Positions 7,339 to 13,876 of a DNA stretch of 32,899 nucleotides are shown one piece after another. Origin of the DNA: Anaeromyxobacter terrae (GTDB lineage: Bacteria; Myxococcota; Myxococcia; Myxococcales; Anaeromyxobacteraceae); the NCBI RefSeq assembly GCF_022690685.1, contig NZ_JALCYY010000054.1:1-32899 (forward strand), written 5' to 3'. The translations under genes and the position numbers were made by a program. The notes under the pieces are model-generated. The model ran no database searches. It was not told the DNA's origin and saw only the letters and a program-made list of their open reading frames with translations. Numbering within the stretch: the first letter of the stretch is position 1; every line of letters begins with the position of its first letter.

Positions 7339-8529
7339 CTATCGCCGCTCGGCCGGCGCGAGCCGCGACACCCCACCCGCCGTGGAGCGGACCGGGACCT
7401 CCCGCTCTCCGCCGAGCAGCGCCCTGAGGGCGCGCCGCGCAGGGCGCTCGAGCGAGCGCGACACGAGCATCGATACCGCGATCGCGAACACCGCGAACCC
7501 GGCCACGAACGCGGCGCTGGGCGCCGCGGTGGGATCGTCCGGCACGAGCCGGCGCGCCCACCGCCAGAGCGGCTCCTGCAGCGCGTAGAGCGCGAAGCTC
7601 GCGTCGCCGAGCGCGCGCGCGGCGGGCGACGCGAGGAGCCGCGCGGGGCCCCCGCCGCCGGGGGCGAGCCCGAGGAGCGCGATCGCGAAGAGCGGGAGGG
7701 CGAGCCCGTTGTGCAGGAGCAGGTACGGTGCGCCGCCCCACGCGAGGAGGGCGATCACGGCGCCGAGCGCGGCGACGGCCGCCGCGCTCCCGAGCCGGCC
7801 GAATCCGACGCCGCGGTGGTGGAGCAGCCCGAGCGCGACCCCCATGGCGAACTCACCGGCGCGCGCGACGGGGTGGAACTTCAGCGCCTCGAGCCAGAAC
7901 GGCTCCTCCCAGGTGAGCGCGGCCGGCGCGACCGGGCCGTCGGGCCGCAGCGCGAGGTAGAGGAGCGGGAAGGCGAGGCTCGCGGTCCAGGCGGCGAGCG
8001 CAGCGAGCGCGAGGCCGCGGCGCGACAGCCGCGACAGCCGCGCGGCCAGGAACGGGAACGCCGCGTAGAACGCGGCCACGACCGAGGTCGACCAGCCCGG
8101 CGGGTTCCAGAGCCGGGCGATGGGCGTCGCCCAGGCCTGCGCGAGCAGGAGGCACGCGGTCGCGACCGTCGCCGCCTTGGCGAGCGCGAGGGGTCCGCCG
8201 CCCTGCCAGCGCTCGAGCGCGAACGGCGCGATGAGCAGGAAGGCGAGCAGGTAGGCGGGGTAGAGCCGGGCGAAGCGCGCCACGTAGAAAGTCCGCCGCT
8301 CGGCGGGCGCCATCGGCAGCGGGTAGGCCCATGCGAGCACGAACCCGGAGAGCACGTAGAAGAGCCCGACCCAGACGTGTCCACCGACCCGGACGCGCTC
8401 CACCCACGCCGGGAGCCCCGCCACGAGCGGGGCACCGTAATGGTAGAGGAGGATGCCCAGCGCCGCCGCGAAGCGGAGCCCGGTCAGGGGAGCGAGCCGG
8501 TCGCGACGCGAGGCCTGCACGACCCGCAA
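7339..8529 (-). CDS. Acyltransferase 3 family integral-membrane protein
   Basis: Members of this family transfer acyl groups (often acetyl) onto cell-surface sugars, lipids or antibiotics. The sequence has about ten hydrophobic segments, starts with RLAPLTGLRFAAALGILLYHYG (the family's R..L.GLR..A...V...H pattern with the catalytic-type His) and contains FYVARFARLYPAYL, the RR/F-x-R-Y-P motif. Length is 396 residues from a TTG at 8529; a GTG at 8520 is an alternative. The substrate is not evident, and no polysaccharide genes are adjacent. It is preceded by a hairpin that probably ends the upstream cytochrome transcript, so it likely has its own promoter. Confidence 0.88.
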   Translation of the reverse strand: MRVVQASRRDRLAPLTGLRFAAALGILLYHYGAPLVAGLPAWVERVRVGGHVWVGLFYVLSGFVLAWAYPLPMAPAERRTFYVARFARLYPAYLLAFLLIAPFALERWQGGGPLALAKAATVATACLLLAQAWATPIARLWNPPGWSTSVVAAFYAAFPFLAARLSRLSRRGLALAALAAWTASLAFPLLYLALRPDGPVAPAALTWEEPFWLEALKFHPVARAGEFAMGVALGLLHHRGVGFGRLGSAAAVAALGAVIALLAWGGAPYLLLHNGLALPLFAIALLGLAPGGGGPARLLASPAARALGDASFALYALQEPLWRWARRLVPDDPTAAPSAAFVAGFAVFAIAVSMLVSRSLERPARRALRALLGGEREVPVRSTAGGVSRLAPAERR

Positions 8530-8606
8530 GATGGGACCGTCCAGCCGGGCGCGGCAGCGCCGCGCGCGGGGGGTCCCGAACGGTGCGCGCTGGCCCCGAA
8601 ATGCGA

Positions 8607-8632
8607 GAGGGCCGGGGTCGCCCCCGGCCCTC
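8607..8632 (-). terminator. Terminator-like hairpin after the 10-haem cytochrome gene
   Basis: GAGGGCCGGGG (8607-8617) and CCCCGGCCCTC (8622-8632) form an 11-bp perfect stem with a 4-nt loop. It lies about 100 bp after the stop of the cytochrome gene on the minus strand and is followed there by CGCATTTC, a weak T-run. Confidence 0.75.
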
Positions 8633-8734
8633 GTCAGGCGCGCGCGTGGAGGCGCGCTAAACGGCCGATTCGGAAACAGTCAACGACAGCGCGATGCGCG
8701 ACACCGAAGGTGATCGCGAATCGCGGACTGTCGT

Positions 8735-9766
8735 CTAGGTGTGGCAGGAGACGCAGTCCCAGCCCTGCACGCGAACGCCGGGCACCACCGTGTGCGTCTG
8801 GCCCGCTCCGATGATCACCTGGTTCACGTCGCGCACGCCGTTCACGTGCGTGTCCTTGGCGACGGACGCGTTCGTGTAGCCGACGTGACACTCCGCGCAG
8901 GTGACCTTCGCGAGGTGGGTCGTGTGGAAGCCGGACGCCGGCGGGATGCCGTGGCAGGAGTCGCAGGAGGTGAGCGCTTGCGTCCAGCGCGGCGACGTCG
9001 CCGTGCCGCCCACGAGCGTGGAGCCGTGGCAGTAGACGCTCGAGCAGGTCTGCGTCTGCTTCGTGAACGACGGCGTCGCGCCGCCGGTCGAGGCGAGCGG
9101 GAGGAACTCGAACGTCACCTGCACCGTGCCGTCGAGGTGGTCGAGGCTGCCTTCGAGCGGGTGGCAGGTCTGGCACTGGAAGCCGTTCGAGTAGACGCTG
9201 CCGTTCCCGAGGTGCTTCTGGTGCGCGCCGACCTGCGGGTCCGTCGGCGCGGAGCCGCCGCGCACGCCCTGGGGCGGCGCCGCCTCGGCGAGCTTGTCGA
9301 GCGTGAAGCCCGGGTCCCTCGTGCCGTGGCAGAAGGTGCAGTTCGACTGCCAGCGCGCGTAGCCGAAGAGGCCGTGGCAGCCGGTGCAGGAGACCTCGGC
9401 GAACCCGCCGTCGTAGCTCTCGCCGTGGCACGCGGTGCAGCGGCGGATGTCCGCGATCGCGTCGCCGCTGTGCTGGGAGAGGTAGTTCGCGGGGTGTCCG
9501 AAGCTCACGTCCGCCGGGTCGACCTTGCCGTTCTCGTGCGCGCCGCCGGGGATGATGTGGTTGTCCTGATCGACGGTCTGCGGGTGGCACACGAAGCAGC
9601 TCTGGGACTGCGGGTGCGGCGCCGGCGGCGGGAAGCCGTGGCATGCGGCGCAGGTCCCCGCGGTCGAGGCCTCCTCGCGCGCCTCGAGGGTCCGGGCATC
9701 GTCGCATGCGGCGAGCATGATGCCGCCCGCGGTGAGGGCGAGCAGGGCGAAGCGCTGGTTGACCAT
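8735..9766 (-). CDS. Multiheme c-type cytochrome lipoprotein (10 haem motifs)
   Basis: This is a predicted periplasmic or outer-membrane electron carrier. The ATG at 9766 is preceded by GAGGT and gives 343 residues with a lipoprotein signal (GGIMLAAC, lipidated Cys21). I count nine CxxCH motifs (CAACH, CFVCH, CTACH, CTGCH, CTFCH, CQTCH, CDSCH, CAECH, CVSCH) and one CxxxxCH (CSSVYCH). The mixed CxxCH/CxxxxCH pattern with CHG repeats matches the cytochrome family known from Geobacter and Anaeromyxobacter. The last CxxCH is one residue from the C-terminus. It follows the 13-haem cytochrome gene on the same strand, 209 bp away, but has its own promoter and operator-like repeat. A role in respiration of metals or other extracellular acceptors is inference. 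Confidence 0.94.
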   Translation of the reverse strand: MVNQRFALLALTAGGIMLAACDDARTLEAREEASTAGTCAACHGFPPPAPHPQSQSCFVCHPQTVDQDNHIIPGGAHENGKVDPADVSFGHPANYLSQHSGDAIADIRRCTACHGESYDGGFAEVSCTGCHGLFGYARWQSNCTFCHGTRDPGFTLDKLAEAAPPQGVRGGSAPTDPQVGAHQKHLGNGSVYSNGFQCQTCHPLEGSLDHLDGTVQVTFEFLPLASTGGATPSFTKQTQTCSSVYCHGSTLVGGTATSPRWTQALTSCDSCHGIPPASGFHTTHLAKVTCAECHVGYTNASVAKDTHVNGVRDVNQVIIGAGQTHTVVPGVRVQGWDCVSCHT

Positions 9767-9866
9767 GTGTGTCGGACCTCGGGAGAGCGTGTCGCGGGCG
9801 CGAGCGGCCCGGCGGATTGCCGGAGGATGCCGCGGGCGCGGCCGAACCTCGTTGATCTCGCGCAGG

Positions 9867-9894
9867 AGTATACGCCGAAGTGTTCTTTCGGCGT
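9867..9894 (-). promoter_or_regulatory. Promoter -10 with overlapping inverted repeat upstream of the 10-haem cytochrome
   Basis: On the minus strand TATACT (9872-9867) is a strong -10 about 100 bp before the cytochrome ATG. Adjoining it, ACGCCGAA (9872-9879) and TTCGGCGT (9887-9894) form a perfect 8-bp inverted repeat with a 7-nt spacer, filling the -10/-35 interval. The -35 itself is not recognisable. The position suits a repressor or activator operator. No regulator is identified. Confidence 0.5.
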
Positions 9895-9918
9895 CGTCTC
9901 TGCGTGTCGCGTACACGC

Positions 9919-9959
9919 GGGACCGCCGCGCCCAAGACCCTCCCGGGCGCGGCGGTCCC
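9919..9959 (-). terminator. Strong 15-bp hairpin after the 13-haem cytochrome gene
   Basis: GGGACCGCCGCGCCC (9919-9933) pairs perfectly with 9945-9959 across an 11-nt loop, 17 bp beyond the stop codon of the minus-strand cytochrome. There is no T-run. The stem and its position fit a terminator separating the two cytochrome transcripts. Confidence 0.8.
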
Positions 9960-9975
9960 TTCACCTACCGAGGAC

Positions 9976-11340
9976 CTACCAGGTCTGCGAGCCGTGGCAA
10001 GCGAGCCCGGAGCACGTCCGCGAGCTGGTCGACCAGCTGCCCGTCACGGTTCGCCCGTTCCAGGTGCCCCCGAACTGGACGTTCTTCGTGCCGTTCACGT
10101 GGAGCGCCGGACCCGTGACCGCGCTCGACGCGTCCACCACGCTGGCGTGGCAGTTCGCGCACTCGAGGCCCGCCCCGACGTGGCGGGTGTGCTCGCCCGT
10201 GGCCGGCGGGGCGCCGTGACAGGACGTGCAGGTCATCGCGGTCGTGCTCGTCCAGCTCGTCGTGGCGACCGTGCCGCCGCTGAAGTTGCCGTGGCAGTAG
10301 GTCGACGCGCAGCTCGCGCTCGTGGCGCCCGCGCGCGTGTACACCGGCGTCTTGCCGCCGGTCTTCGCGAGGGCGCCGAACTGCACCTCGGCGATGCCGT
10401 CGCCGTCCACGTGCGCCGCGTCCGTCCGGACGTCGCTCCCGGTCCGCGACGGGTGGCACGTCTCGCAGGCCATCGGGCTCGCGAGCGTCGCCCCCACGTG
10501 CGCGTCGTGGGCGCCGACCGAGACGTTCGAGACGAGGCTCAGCCCCTGCGTGTCGACCGGGGGCGACGCGCGTCCGCTCGCCCGATCGCCGTGGCAGAAG
10601 GTGCACTCCGTCGCCCAGCCGGCGTGGCCCACGGCCGTGTGGCACGCCGTGCACGACACGCCGCTCGTCCCGCCGGCGTAGTCCTGGCCGTGGCAGCTGG
10701 CGCAGCCCGCGAGGCCCGTCATGGCCGCCCGGCCGTGCTTGGCCGGATCGCTCCAGCCGGACGGATGCATCCCGCCCGCCTCGACCTCGCCGTCGAGGTG
10801 CAGCTTCGCCTCGCGGTTGAGCTCACCCGACGCGAGGACCGTGCCCGGGTGGCAGGCGGAGCAGTCCTGCTTCGAGGGATCGTGCGGCGCGGAGGCCGGC
10901 GGGTGGCCGTGGCAGCTCGTGCAGTCGAGCGTCACCTCCGCCGTCCAGGCCGGCGAGGGCGACGCGCCGTGGCACGCGTTCGTGCAGGTCTTGCTCGCCG
11001 GATCGTACGACGGAGTCACGCCCCGGGCGCTCGCGAGCGGTCCCCAGGCGAAGTCCACGGTCTTGTTCGAGTGCGCCACGCTGGTGGGCACGGGGTGGCA
11101 CTCGGAGCACGCGAGGGGATCACGGAACGTCGAGTTCTGGAGGTGGGCGAGGTGGACGCCGGTCGCCGGCGCGGCCTTCTCGAGCGGCGACGCCGTCACG
11201 CGCGTCGCGTCGCCGTGGCAGGTCGTGCAGCCCTCGCCGGAGCTGGACTGACCGTCGACGGTGCGGGCGACGCCGTCGCAGCCGGCGGCGGCGAGCGCGG
11301 TGAGGGCGACGCAGAGGAGCAGGCGCTTCGGGTGGGCCAT
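9976..11340 (-). CDS. Multiheme c-type cytochrome lipoprotein (13 haem motifs, one CxxxCH)
   Basis: This is a predicted extracytoplasmic electron carrier. The ATG at 11340 follows GGAG at good spacing and gives 454 residues with a lipoprotein signal (LAAAGC, lipidated Cys21). I count ten CxxCH motifs, two CxxxxCH (CASTYCH, CSGLACH) and one CxxxCH (CTNACH) in CTNACHGASPSPAW. The CxxxCH sits where related repeats have a CxxxxCH. The internal layout repeats the pattern of the neighbouring 10-haem protein (for example CTFCHGDRASG and CTFCHGTRDPG, each followed by a His-rich stretch), so the two are probably paralogues. CcsBA at 29.4 kb is the likely maturation factor. The electron partner and acceptor are not evident. 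Confidence 0.94.
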   Translation of the reverse strand: MAHPKRLLLCVALTALAAAGCDGVARTVDGQSSSGEGCTTCHGDATRVTASPLEKAAPATGVHLAHLQNSTFRDPLACSECHPVPTSVAHSNKTVDFAWGPLASARGVTPSYDPASKTCTNACHGASPSPAWTAEVTLDCTSCHGHPPASAPHDPSKQDCSACHPGTVLASGELNREAKLHLDGEVEAGGMHPSGWSDPAKHGRAAMTGLAGCASCHGQDYAGGTSGVSCTACHTAVGHAGWATECTFCHGDRASGRASPPVDTQGLSLVSNVSVGAHDAHVGATLASPMACETCHPSRTGSDVRTDAAHVDGDGIAEVQFGALAKTGGKTPVYTRAGATSASCASTYCHGNFSGGTVATTSWTSTTAMTCTSCHGAPPATGEHTRHVGAGLECANCHASVVDASSAVTGPALHVNGTKNVQFGGTWNGRTVTGSWSTSSRTCSGLACHGSQTW

Positions 11341-11687
11341 CGGCTCTCCGGGCAGCGAAGCGCGCGGGGCGAGGGGCCCACGCGCGCGCGGGGAGCTTCA
11401 CTGCTAGCAACGGGTATGCCCCGAGAGGGTGAGGCCGTGTGGGGGCGCGGGGGCCGTCGATGTCGAACCTCCCTCGTGACGGGCACGTACACTCGGTCGT
11501 GGTGCCGGACGCCCCGCCGCAGCGTGAAGAGCGAGCGGGCGCCTGAGCGCAGGCTACGCGCCGTGCGCCTCGATCGCGCAAGGGATGCGCGTGCGCGAGA
11601 AGTCCCGTGGAAAGGTCCATTTGGCCGCACTTGAGCGGCTGCGCCGCTGGCGTACACTCGACCCTCACACCTTATCGGAGGCACGCC
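11341..11687. promoter_or_regulatory. Divergent intergenic region with a promoter-like sequence at 11631-11658
   Basis: This interval separates the minus-strand cytochrome from the plus-strand small Cys/His gene. TTGAGC (11631-11636) and TACACT (11653-11658), 16 bp apart, lie 30 bp before that gene's GTG. The inverted repeat AGCGGC-TGC-GCCGCT (11634-11648) sits in and next to the spacer and may be an operator. GTACACTCG also occurs at 11487-11495 without a matching -35. I see no other gene or RNA here, and no clear promoter for the cytochrome. Confidence 0.4.
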
Positions 11688-11909
11688 GTGACTCAGACGG
11701 AACGGCTGGCCCGCCGCGACGAGCTGCGGGCCGAGATCGCCAAGCACGAGGGCATGCTCGCCGCGCTGCGCGCGGAGGAGGCCAAGCTGCTCGACGAGTG
11801 CGATCACAACTACGCGGATGGCCGGCACGCCACGACCGGCGCGCGCGTGAAGATCTGCGCCATCTGCGGGCGCGTGATGCCGACGCGCGACGACAAGCTC
11901 TGGGGCTAG
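11688..11909 (+). CDS. Small coiled-coil protein with Cys/His zinc-ribbon-like end
   Basis: This 73-residue protein is not assigned to a known family. The GTG at 11688 is chosen because GGAGG (11677-11681) lies 6 bases upstream; a longer in-frame ATG at 11607 precedes the promoter-like sequence. An N-terminal charged helix (about 5-37, TERLARRDELRAEIAKHEG onward) looks like a short coiled coil. It is followed by CDHNYADGRH and KICAICGRVM, whose Cys, His, Cys, Cys set could bind one zinc. The stop codon TAG lies in the loop of a GGGGC/GCCCC hairpin (11902-11915). It precedes the DUF1015 gene but is separated from it by that hairpin and a palindrome. No function is evident. Confidence 0.72.
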   Translation: MTQTERLARRDELRAEIAKHEGMLAALRAEEAKLLDECDHNYADGRHATTGARVKICAICGRVMPTRDDKLWG

Positions 11910-11940
11910 AGCCCCGCGGCCTCACGAGCGCGACGGACGG

Positions 11941-11955
11941 CGTTCTGCTAGAACG
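11941..11955 (+). promoter_or_regulatory. Palindrome containing an extended -10 before the DUF1015 gene
   Basis: CGTTCTGCTAGAACG is a palindrome with 6-bp arms and a 3-nt centre. It includes TGC-TAGAAC, a form of extended -10, 24 bp before the ATG. A repressor bound here would cover the promoter. The half-site GTTCT resembles the half-sites of the operators at 13237 and 13830, but the spacing differs. Confidence 0.4.
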
Positions 11956-11978
11956 ACCGGCCTCGCCGGAGGATCCGC

Positions 11979-13193
11979 ATGGCCACCCTGAAGCCTTTTC
12001 GGGCGCTGCGCCCGCCCGCCGATCTCGCCGCCCGCGTCGCGTCACCGCCCTACGACGTCGTCTCGACGCGCGAGGCGCGCGCGCTCGCGAAGGGCAACCC
12101 CGACAGCTACCTGCGCGTCTCGCGCCCCGAGATCGACCTGCCCGAGGGCACGGACGAGCACGCGGACGCGGTGTACGCGAAGGGCGCGGAGAACCTCGCC
12201 GAGCTCGTCGCGCGGGGCGTGCTGCGCGCGGATCCCGAGCCGCGCTTCTACGTGTACGCGCAGCGGATGGGCGCGCACCGGCAGACCGGCCTCGTCGCCT
12301 GCGCGTCGGTCGAGGAGTACGACCGCGACGTCATCAAGAAGCACGAGAAGACGCGCGCGGACAAGGAGGACGACCGCGTCCGTCACATCGACACGCTCTC
12401 GGCGCACGACGAGCCGGTGTTCCTCACCTACCGGGCCGCGCCGGAGATCGACCGCGCGATCGAGGAGGTGAAGCGCGCCGCTCCCGAGGTGGACCTCGTG
12501 ACGCCGGACGGCGTCGGCCACCAGCTCTGGGTGGTGCCCGCCGACATCGGCGCGCGCCTCGAGGCGCTCTTCGCGCGCGTGCCGGCGCTCTACGTCGCGG
12601 ACGGGCACCACCGCTCCGCCGCGGCCTCCCGCGTCCACGCGAGGCGCGCCGGCCAGCCCGGCGAGCACGGCGCCTTCCTCGCCGTCGTGTTCCCGCACGA
12701 CCAGATGCAGATCCTCGCCTACAACCGCCTGGTCCGCGATCCGCGCGGCCGGAGCGCGGGCGAGCTGCTCGGCGAGATCGGCAAGGTGATGGACGTCTCG
12801 CCGGCGACCGACCCGCGCCCGCCGGGCCCGCTCGCCTTCGGCGTCTACGCGGCGGGCCGCTGGTACCACGCCCGCGTGCGGGCGGGATCGTACCCGGCGC
12901 AGGACCCCGTCGCCTCGCTCGACTGCGCCATCGCGCAGGAGCAGATCCTCGCGCCCATCTTCGGCATCGCCGATCCGCGCACCTCGAAGGACGTCGACTT
13001 CGTCGGCGGGATCCGCGGCCACGAGGAGCTCGAGCGGCGCGTGAAGGAGGAGGGCTGGTCGCTCGCGCTGCACCTCTTCCCCACGCGCATCGAGCAGCTC
13101 ATCGCGGTCTCCGACGCGGGCAAGCTCATGCCGCCGAAGAGCACGTGGTTCGAGCCGAAGCTGCGCTCCGGGTTGTTCGTCCACCGGTTCTAG
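11979..13193 (+). CDS. DUF1015 family protein
   Basis: This is a conserved protein of the DUF1015 family (COG4198). The hallmarks are present: an N-terminal KPFRALRPP followed by SPPYDVV, the block KKHEKTRADKEDDR, and YVADGHHRSAA (about 206-216). Length is 404 residues, typical of the family (about 400-420). The ATG at 11979 has GGAGGA 6-7 bases upstream. The biochemical role is not established from sequence. Distant similarity of this family to ParB/Srx-fold small-molecule kinases has been discussed, but I treat that as unverified. It is followed by a compact terminator-like hairpin and then the regulator gene, so it is probably transcribed alone. Confidence 0.9.
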   Translation: MATLKPFRALRPPADLAARVASPPYDVVSTREARALAKGNPDSYLRVSRPEIDLPEGTDEHADAVYAKGAENLAELVARGVLRADPEPRFYVYAQRMGAHRQTGLVACASVEEYDRDVIKKHEKTRADKEDDRVRHIDTLSAHDEPVFLTYRAAPEIDRAIEEVKRAAPEVDLVTPDGVGHQLWVVPADIGARLEALFARVPALYVADGHHRSAAASRVHARRAGQPGEHGAFLAVVFPHDQMQILAYNRLVRDPRGRSAGELLGEIGKVMDVSPATDPRPPGPLAFGVYAAGRWYHARVRAGSYPAQDPVASLDCAIAQEQILAPIFGIADPRTSKDVDFVGGIRGHEELERRVKEEGWSLALHLFPTRIEQLIAVSDAGKLMPPKSTWFEPKLRSGLFVHRF

Positions 13194-13202
13194 CCGTCCT
13201 CT

Positions 13203-13221
13203 GCCCCGCCCCTCGCGGGGC
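13203..13221 (+). terminator. Terminator-like hairpin after the DUF1015 gene
   Basis: GCCCCGC (13203-13209) and GCGGGGC (13215-13221) form a 7-bp stem with a 5-nt loop, 9 bp past the stop. There is no T-run beyond GTTG. Confidence 0.55.
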
Positions 13222-13223
13222 CG

Positions 13224-13257
13224 TTGACGGCGTGCGAACGTTCTAAATATTCTGAAC
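13224..13257 (+). promoter_or_regulatory. Promoter of the GbsR-type regulator with overlapping operator
   Basis: TTGACG (13224-13229) is the -35 and AATATT (13246-13251) or the overlapping TATTCT is the -10. A 21-bp site at 13237-13257, running AACGTTC...ATTCTGAAC, covers the -10. Its core is an imperfect inverted repeat, GTTC(n10)GAAC. The same site recurs before the NmrA-like gene. Only 5 bases separate the operator from the ATG, so the transcript would be almost leaderless. The arrangement suggests autorepression. Confidence 0.7.
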
Positions 13258-13262
13258 GCACG

Positions 13263-13790
13263 ATGCCGGCGACCACTCCCGAAACCGTGCAGCGCTTCGT
13301 CGAGGCCTGGGGCGCGATGGGCTCGCTCTGGGGCATCAACCGGTCGGTGGCGCGGGTGCACGCGCTCCTCATGGCGACCGAGGAGGCCCTCGCGCTGGAG
13401 GAGATCGCGGAGCGGCTCCAGATCTCGAAGGGCAACGCCTCGATGTCGCTGCGCGAGCTGCGGACGTTCGGGGTCGTCCGGCAGGTCGAGGTCCCGGGCG
13501 ATCGCCGGGACTTCTACGTCACCGAGCCGGACGTCTGGCTCATGTTCTTCCGCATCCTCAAGGAGCGAAAGCGGCGCGAGTTCGACCCGGCCCTCGAGGC
13601 GATCCACGCGCTCGTCGACGCGCCGGGTGCGACCGGCGCCGTTCGCGGGCGGCTCGAGCAGATGGCGGACCTGCTCACGACGATCGAGGGGGTCGTGAAC
13701 CGGTTCCTGCAGGACCCGCAGTCGTCCCGCTCGGCGCTCGCGTTCATCGCCGGCATGCCGTTCGGCCGAAAGCAGAACGGGAAGGGGTAG
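13263..13790 (+). CDS. GbsR/MarR-type transcriptional regulator
   Basis: This is a DNA-binding repressor of the GbsR group (COG1510, MarR-like winged helix). The N-terminus (residues ~10-40) has the family pattern FVEAWGAMGSLWGINRSVARVHALL. The winged helix follows, with LEEIAERLQISKGNASMSLREL as the helix-turn-helix and VPGDRRDFYVTE as the wing. A C-terminal helical region is likely for dimerisation. Length is 175 residues, normal for the family. The ATG at 13263 is chosen; the longer TTG start at 13224 is the -35 element itself. No Shine-Dalgarno is visible. The shared operator in its own promoter and in that of the next gene points to autoregulation and control of the NmrA-like gene. No ligand is known, and no choline or betaine genes are nearby. 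Confidence 0.9.
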   Translation: MPATTPETVQRFVEAWGAMGSLWGINRSVARVHALLMATEEALALEEIAERLQISKGNASMSLRELRTFGVVRQVEVPGDRRDFYVTEPDVWLMFFRILKERKRREFDPALEAIHALVDAPGATGAVRGRLEQMADLLTTIEGVVNRFLQDPQSSRSALAFIAGMPFGRKQNGKG

Positions 13791-13815
13791 CTGCGAGCAC
13801 CCGTCCCGCGGAGAC

Positions 13816-13850
13816 TTCATCACGCTCGAAACGTTCACAAGATTCTGAAC
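13816..13850 (+). promoter_or_regulatory. Second copy of the regulator operator, upstream of the NmrA-like gene
   Basis: The 21-bp site at 13830-13850 matches the one at 13237-13257 in 18 of 21 positions, starting AACGTTC and ending ATTCTGAAC. The aligned -10 would be AAGATT (13839-13844), with TTCATC (13816-13821) as a weak -35, 17 bp apart. A strong GGAGGAGG ribosome binding site follows at about 13863-13870. Confidence 0.7.
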
Positions 13851-13876
13851 AAACGAGCAACGCGGAGGAGGAAACC

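Noticed and set aside
4667-7741. A 1024-codon minus-strand frame covering the exonuclease and peroxidase
   Set aside because: It is a shadow frame rich in Arg/Ala/Gly. The two real genes in the other minus-strand frames have full motifs.
11607-11687. Longer start for the small Cys/His protein
   Set aside because: The added region overlaps the TTGAGC/TACACT promoter, whereas the GTG at 11688 has an ideal GGAGG.
13224-13262. Longer start (TTG at 13224) for the GbsR-type regulator
   Set aside because: The TTG is the -35 hexamer, and the added residues would be encoded by the promoter and operator.
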